This document shows, piece after piece, positions 59,664 to 64,000 of a stretch of 64,000 nt of DNA. Positions within the stretch are counted from its first letter, which is position 1; the number at the start of each line of letters is the position of its first letter. The stretch lies in assembly GCA_963738835.1 (NCBI GenBank), contig CAVTYH010000001.1:1302001-1366000 (forward strand). The letters are read 5' to 3'. The stretch comes from CAVTYH01 sp963738835. Its GTDB lineage: Bacteria; Planctomycetota; Planctomycetia; Pirellulales; JADZDJ01. The position numbers and the translations under genes were made by a program. The notes under the pieces are model-generated. The model had not been told where the DNA came from. It saw only the letters and a list, made by a program, of their open reading frames with translations, and made no database searches.

Positions 59664-60788
59664 ATGCCGCCGCTTGTGATCGATGTTCGCAGCGCTGACG
59701 ATACGCGCGATTGCGTTCACCGCGCTGTTCAAGCCTTGGCCGAAGGCAAGCTGGTGGCGTTTCCCACCGAGACGGTGTATGCCATGGCCGCCAGCGCCTT
59801 GGATGCGGCGGCGGTAGAGCGCCTTCTGAAAGCCAAACGCCGGCAGCCGGGCCAGCCGCCGTTCACGCTGGGCATCAAAAGCGCCGAAGAAGCACTCGAT
59901 TACGTGCCGCACATGACGCCGCTGGGGCAACGCCTGGCACGACGCTGTTGGCCCGGACCGGTGACAATCGTGTGCAGCAATCATCATCCCGAGAGTTTGT
60001 TGTGCCGCTTGCCGCCAGTAGTTCGTAATGCCGTTACTCCTACGGGCACCATCGGCCTGCGCGTGCCCGGCCACCCAATGTTTTTGGACACCATGAAAAT
60101 GGTCGTCGGACCGGTGGCGATCACCAGCGCCAACCGCACTGGAGATCCGGAACCGCTAACCGCTCAAGAAGTGATCGCCGGCTTGGGGGACGATGTAGGG
60201 TTGGTGCTAGACGACGGCCGAACGCGGTTCGCACAATCATCGTCGGTCATCAAGATCAAAGACCACGACTTTGAAATCATTCGTGCCGGCGTGGTGTCCG
60301 AACAAACGCTGCGGCGGCTGGCGATTTTGAGCATCGTCTTCGTCTGCACGGGCAACACCTGTCGCAGTCCCATGGCCGAAGCCCTATGTCGAACGATGAT
60401 CGCGAGGCGATTGGGTTGCACAACTCATGAACTGGAAGACCGTGGCGTCGTAATTTCGTCGGCCGGCATCTCAGCGTCGATGGGTGGCCGCCCGAGTCCT
60501 GAGGCGGTCGCCGTAATGGCGGAAATGGGAGTCGATCTAGCCGGACACGAAAGTCAGCCGCTGGGGCCGCAACTCGTCCGCCACGCCGATATCATTTGGA
60601 CCATGACACGTTCGCACCGTCAGGCTATCCTCAGCCAATGGCCGGAAGCGGCCGGCCGGGTGCATTTGCTCAGCCTCGACGGACAAGATGTTTCCGATCC
60701 CATTGGCTGTCCCGTCGATCAGTACCGCCGCTGCGTGGAACAGATTAAAACGGAGTTAGAATCGCGTTTGAAAGATTTGGAGATTTAG
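59664..60788 (+). CDS. Sua5/YrdC (threonylcarbamoyl-AMP synthase) fused to low-molecular-weight phosphatase
   Basis: About 374 residues. N-terminal Sua5 domain: LVAFPTETVYAMAASALDAA, RRQPGQPPFTLGIKS, CWPGPVTIVCSNHHPES, GTIGLRVPGHP, PVAITSANRTGDPEPLTAQE, needed for the t6A tRNA modification. C-terminal domain: low-molecular-weight phosphatase/arsenate reductase with the P-loop VFVCTGNTCRSPMAEALC and late DPIGCPVDQYRRCVEQI, conserving the C-x5-R-S active site. The phosphatase part follows directly after RAGVVSEQTLRRLAILSI. Starting at ATG 59664 (MPPLVIDV). In-frame fusion is common in planctomycetes; the functional link between halves is unknown. Confidence 0.92.
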   Translation: MPPLVIDVRSADDTRDCVHRAVQALAEGKLVAFPTETVYAMAASALDAAAVERLLKAKRRQPGQPPFTLGIKSAEEALDYVPHMTPLGQRLARRCWPGPVTIVCSNHHPESLLCRLPPVVRNAVTPTGTIGLRVPGHPMFLDTMKMVVGPVAITSANRTGDPEPLTAQEVIAGLGDDVGLVLDDGRTRFAQSSSVIKIKDHDFEIIRAGVVSEQTLRRLAILSIVFVCTGNTCRSPMAEALCRTMIARRLGCTTHELEDRGVVISSAGISASMGGRPSPEAVAVMAEMGVDLAGHESQPLGPQLVRHADIIWTMTRSHRQAILSQWPEAAGRVHLLSLDGQDVSDPIGCPVDQYRRCVEQIKTELESRLKDLEI

Positions 60789-60827
60789 AGCTCGATCGGC
60801 GGGCCCGCAATTTCCAGAAGGCAAAAC

Positions 60828-61280
60828 ATGAAAATCGCCATTGGTTGCGATCATCGCGGGTTCGGCGTCAAGACGAAGCTGATTGAACTGATCACGCGCC
60901 TTGGACATGAAGTGACCGATTTCGGCGCTTACGGACCCGAAAGTTGCGATTACCCGGATGTTGCCGCCGCGGTGGGCAGAAAGGTTGGCGCGGGCGAAGT
61001 CGACCGTGGCATTTTGATTTGCGGCAGTGGCATCGGCATGTGCATTGCCGCCAACAAGATTGCCGGGGTCCGAGCCGCGCCCTGTCACGACGATTTAACC
61101 GCCGAAATGAGCCGCCGCCACAACGATTTGAACGTGTTGTGTCTGTCGGCCGACATGCTGGGTGAGCGACTGATCGATCGCCTGGTCGAAGTGTGGCTGA
61201 CAACGCCTTTCGAGGGCGGCCGACATAGTAAACGGATCGAAAAGATTGCCGAAATCGAACGGCCGCCACAGCCAACCTGA
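60828..61280 (+). CDS. rpiB: Ribose 5-phosphate isomerase B
   Basis: Interconverts ribose 5-phosphate and ribulose 5-phosphate in the pentose phosphate pathway. 150 residues: KIAIGCDHRGFGVKTKLIEL, DFGAYGPESCDYPDVAAAVG, DRGILICGSGIGMCIAANKI, and RRHNDLNVLCLSADMLGERL. The active-site Cys (GSGIGMCI region) and the DHRG motif are intact. It starts 39 bases after the Sua5 fusion, with AGAAGGCAAAAC as a site. Confidence 0.94.
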   Translation: MKIAIGCDHRGFGVKTKLIELITRLGHEVTDFGAYGPESCDYPDVAAAVGRKVGAGEVDRGILICGSGIGMCIAANKIAGVRAAPCHDDLTAEMSRRHNDLNVLCLSADMLGERLIDRLVEVWLTTPFEGGRHSKRIEKIAEIERPPQPT

Positions 61281-61437
61281 CTGCTTTCGTAAGGGTCTGC
61301 CAGCCACATTCAGGCCGCTTTTTTCGCGGGTTACTTGCCATTGCCGACAAAATGTGATTAGCTGGAGCTTCTGTCCGGCAGCAGCCAGCGATTCCAAAAG
61401 TCTAACGCTTTTTAATTTCTAATTGGGAGTGTCCGCG

Positions 61438-62569
61438 ATGAGTTCCCGTTCGGAAGTCTCCCCACCTACTCATTCGTTCTCCATGACTCGGGTGCTGCTG
61501 GTGGCTATCCCCTTGGGCATCCTCTGTGGCTGGCTGATGAAGTCGTATTGGCCACAGCAAATTCAGGCGGAATCATCGCGCAACGCCGAAGAGAAAATGA
61601 AAAGCCTGATGCTGGGCTCGAACAACAACCATCGACTCGATTCGCGCTTTATCGACGCCGATGGCGATTTCGTGGCCGATACTCCGACCGACCCAACTAA
61701 GCAGATTTCACCCGCCACGTTGATCTTCGCCTATATCGCCGGTCCGAATGCCGACAGCGAACGAAGCAGTTGGCAGCCCTTTGCCGACTTCTTAACAAAG
61801 AAGACGGGCAAACGCGTCGAAATTGCATCGTTTAGCACGATTCCTGAGGAACTCGACGCGCTTAAGAACGGCAAATTGCACGTCGCTGGCTTCAACACCG
61901 GCGCAGTGACAAGTGCGGTATACAATTGCGGCTTCGTTCCGGTTTGCGCCGGGGAAAGCAGATGGCACGTTCGGAATTAAGATGCAAATCATCGTGCCAG
62001 CCAAAAGTACCCTCATGAATCTTGAAGATCTGAAGGGCCACACGATTACGTTCACCGACCGCAGCTCCAATTCCGGTTACAAAGCGGCTTTGGTGAAACT
62101 AGAGGAAATCGATTTGCTGCCAGAAAGAGATTACAGTTGGCGATTCTCCGGCAGCCACCGCGCTTCGATCGCTAAGATTGCCGCGGGCGAAGCTGAGGCG
62201 GCGCCAGTGGCTAGCGACTTATTGCAGCGCACGGTTGCAGAGGGCACCGTAAGCCTGGGCGACCTGCGCGTGATCAAAGAGTCGGAAAGTTTCCCACCGG
62301 CCGCTCTTGGATACGTTTACAATCTCACACCAGAATTAGCTTCGCAGGTCAAAGCGGCACTGCTGGAGTTCACGTTTTCAGGCACGCCGCTGGAGAAGCA
62401 GTTCCAAGATGCGACACACTTCGTACCGATTTCTTACAAAAAAGATTTTGAACTGATTCGCAAAATCGACGACAACGTGAAAAGCGCACCGATGCTTCTA
62501 CCATTGCCGAGCCGCCCAGCGCCACCCGATACGGCGACAACCGAAGAGGCTGGTCAAAAGTCCGGTTAA
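61438..62569 (+). CDS. PhnD-like phosphate/phosphonate-binding protein, one frame break
   Basis: About 377 residues with a membrane anchor or signal (VLLVAIPLGILCGWLMKSYW). Binding-protein lobes: LIFAYIAGPNADSERSSWQP, FADFLTKKTGKRVEIASFST, IPEELDALKNGKLHVAGFNT, GAVTSAVYNCGFVPVC, then after the break at 61946-61949 (one GC restores VCAPGKADGTFG) MQIIVPAKSTLMNLEDLKGH, and SNSGYKAALVKLEEIDLLPE. This is the PhnD/phosphite-phosphonate binder pattern. No permease or ATPase gene follows in the window, so it may serve a distant ABC transporter or a sensor. Confidence 0.8.
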
Positions 62570-62594
62570 TCACAGGGCCGCATCCAAGCAAAGC

Positions 62595-63794
62595 CTAGCT
62601 CCAGTGGGAAGCCAGCCGCTCGACAATCAGCCGGCCGATATTCAACGAGGCAGTCGCTGCTGGTGATGGTGCATTGCACACATTCACCACGCGGTCGGTT
62701 TCAAGAATCAGAAAATCATCGATCATCGTGCCATCCCGCGCAATTGCCTGAGCACGCACGCCGCTGGGCGCAGGTATAAAATCTTCGTCGCGAATGTCTG
62801 GCACCAGCCGCTGTAGCGCCCGCACGAACGCTCGCTTGCTGAAGCTGCGCCACATTTCGCCTATGCCAGTGCGCCAATACTTCGCGGCCATACGCAAGAA
62901 GCCAGGATAGGTCAGCGTGTCGGCCAAATCGCGCAGCGAAATATCGCGCTTTCGGTATCCCTCGCGAGCAAACGCCAGCACGGCGTTCGGACCGCACTCA
63001 ATGCCGCCGTGAATCATCCGCGTGAAGTGTACGCCCAAGAACGGAAAACTCGGGTCGGGCACCGGATAAATCAAATTGTGGCATAAATGCTGCGATTCTG
63101 GTTTCAGCTCATAGTATTCGCCACGAAAGGGAATGATTTTCGGATCGACCTGTTGTCCGCTAAGTTTCGCCACGCGGTCGGACTGCAAACCGGCGCAGGT
63201 GACAACGTATTGCGATTGAAACTCGCCGGCCTCGCTTTCCACCACCACGCTGCCGTTTTGATGATGCATGGCTTTGACCCGGGCGCTGCAAACAATTTGC
63301 CCGCCAGCTTGCTCGATGCGCTCGGCCAGGCGGCGACAGACGGCGAGATAATCGACGATACCCGCCTCCGGCACATGAATAGCACGAATGCCCGCCGTGT
63401 GCGGCTCCAGCTCCGCCAGTCGTGTGCGATCAATCAGTTCGCACTTCACGCCGTTGGCCTGGCCACGCTCGAAAATGCGTTCCAGCGCGGGTAGTTCTTC
63501 CTTGGCGGTCGCTACAATCACTTTGCCGCAAATCTCGTAGGGAATTCCTTCGGCCGCGCAAAACTGCTCCATCGCCAGTTTGCCGGTCCGGCAGTTCACT
63601 GCCCGCAGCGAACCGGGCCGGTAGTAAATGCCCGAGTGCAGCACTCCCGAGTTGCGTCCCGTCTGGTGCATCGCCAACTGCGGCTCTTTTTCCAGCAGGA
63701 TCACCCGGCGGTCGGGAAAGTCTCGCGTCAGATGATCTGCCGTCGCCAGCCCTATAATGCCGCCGCCAACGATGAGGACGTCTGTTTTTTCCAT
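62595..63794 (-). CDS. lhgO: L-2-hydroxyglutarate oxidase
   Basis: FAD-dependent oxidase that repairs L-2-hydroxyglutarate to 2-oxoglutarate. 399 residues: FAD-binding DVLIVGGGIIGLATADHLTR, GRNSGVLHSGIYYRPGSLRA, VPEAGIVDYLAVCRRLAER, YVVTCAGLQSDRVAKLSGQQ, PFRGEYYELKPESQHLCHNL, and the C-terminal AIARDGTMIDDFLILETDRV. The pattern fits LhgO/YgaF rather than a sarcosine oxidase. It stands alone and convergent with the PhnD-like gene. Confidence 0.9.
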   Translation of the reverse strand: MEKTDVLIVGGGIIGLATADHLTRDFPDRRVILLEKEPQLAMHQTGRNSGVLHSGIYYRPGSLRAVNCRTGKLAMEQFCAAEGIPYEICGKVIVATAKEELPALERIFERGQANGVKCELIDRTRLAELEPHTAGIRAIHVPEAGIVDYLAVCRRLAERIEQAGGQIVCSARVKAMHHQNGSVVVESEAGEFQSQYVVTCAGLQSDRVAKLSGQQVDPKIIPFRGEYYELKPESQHLCHNLIYPVPDPSFPFLGVHFTRMIHGGIECGPNAVLAFAREGYRKRDISLRDLADTLTYPGFLRMAAKYWRTGIGEMWRSFSKRAFVRALQRLVPDIRDEDFIPAPSGVRAQAIARDGTMIDDFLILETDRVVNVCNAPSPAATASLNIGRLIVERLASHWS

Positions 63795-63798
63795 CGAT

Positions 63799-63822
63799 GT
63801 AGGTCAGGCTTTAGCCTGACAC
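63799..63822. repeat. Palindromic GTCAGGCT repeat (copy 1)
   Basis: GTCAGGCT (63803-63810) pairs with AGCCTGAC (63813-63820) within GTAGGTCAGGCTTTAGCCTG. A related palindrome occurs at 63940-63957. Likely REP-like. Confidence 0.6.
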
Positions 63823-63939
63823 GTATATAACTCAATCGTTCTTGGTCATCGACTGAGGCTTGCAAGTCGAGCTTCTTCGGCTTTAACCTGACTCGGTATG
63901 TACCTCAATCGTCGGCTTAACGGACGCTCCGGGCCGCTT

Positions 63940-63957
63940 GTCAGACTGGAGTCTGAC
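63940..63957. repeat. Palindromic GTCAGACT repeat (copy 2)
   Basis: GTCAGACT (63940-63947) and AGTCTGAC (63950-63957) form a perfect stem with a two-base loop, followed by CTACG. Same design as the repeat at 63799-63822. The rest of 63823-64000 holds no gene. Confidence 0.6.
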
Positions 63958-64000
63958 CTACGCGGCGAGTTTAACGATTATGCAAAGTCTCACACCGCAA

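Overview
The window looks like a piece of a planctomycete chromosome, probably of the Pirellulales. Reasons: a DUF1559-type prepilin with the G/FTLVE cleavage motif, a free-standing RNA polymerase alpha-CTD protein, a Sua5/low-molecular-weight phosphatase fusion, an MsrB-MsrA fusion, a RedB-like thioredoxin protein, Cys/Pro-rich secreted proteins, mostly weak Shine-Dalgarno sites, and many short operons on both strands. I see no tRNA, rRNA, CRISPR array, transposase or prophage; it reads as ordinary chromosome with REP-like repeats. The assignment to the phylum is inference from gene content.

Layout. 1-6 kb: start of a large secretin-like protein (runs off the left edge), a phosphotransferase enzyme I, an HlyD-type adaptor and a Cys-rich secreted protein. 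6-9 kb: a compact operon of a four-helix membrane protein with a beta-rich tail, a small arrestin-like protein and a P-loop ATPase, then the alpha-CTD protein. 9-22 kb: UvrD/PcrA helicase, a lectin-fold secreted protein, a three-gene ECF-sigma operon, secreted MsrB-MsrA, a DedA/epimerase/transporter group and RecQ. 22-30 kb: a long minus-strand series with MoaE, MoaD, a GlcD-GlcF fusion, two membrane proteins, FolE, a Lon-N protein, DUF309 and a Bax-inhibitor-1 protein. 30-38 kb: endonuclease III, dCTP deaminase, a signalling pair (multidomain hybrid kinase with HPt coupled to a REC-GGDEF cyclase), a RedB-like protein and an AAA ATPase. 38-42 kb: secreted protein, prepilin, zinc-ribbon membrane protein, a complex inverted repeat and a consensus promoter. 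42-53 kb: aconitase, SprT-like protease, a second transporter, DUF502, a tiny zinc ribbon, an M23 peptidase and a U32 (RlhA-like) protein. 53-64 kb: SWIM-finger protein, transglutaminase, ABC exporter, Sua5-phosphatase fusion, RpiB, a PhnD-like protein and L-2-hydroxyglutarate oxidase.

The most striking whole-window signal is that at least thirteen otherwise intact genes carry frame breaks. Eight breaks shift the frame in the same direction at a GCGC tetranucleotide, and each is repaired by restoring one GC, as if GCGCGC had been read as GCGC. Several others sit beside GCGC. This is most simply a sequence-accuracy artefact, perhaps linked to a modified GCGC motif, and split genes are therefore annotated as single genes. 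The best candidates for undescribed biology are the arrestin-like/ATPase operon at 6.2-8.7 kb, the multi-stem element at 40.6-40.8 kb, the four-way palindrome at 21.9 kb and the lone consensus promoter with a strong ribosome site at 41.8-41.9 kb.
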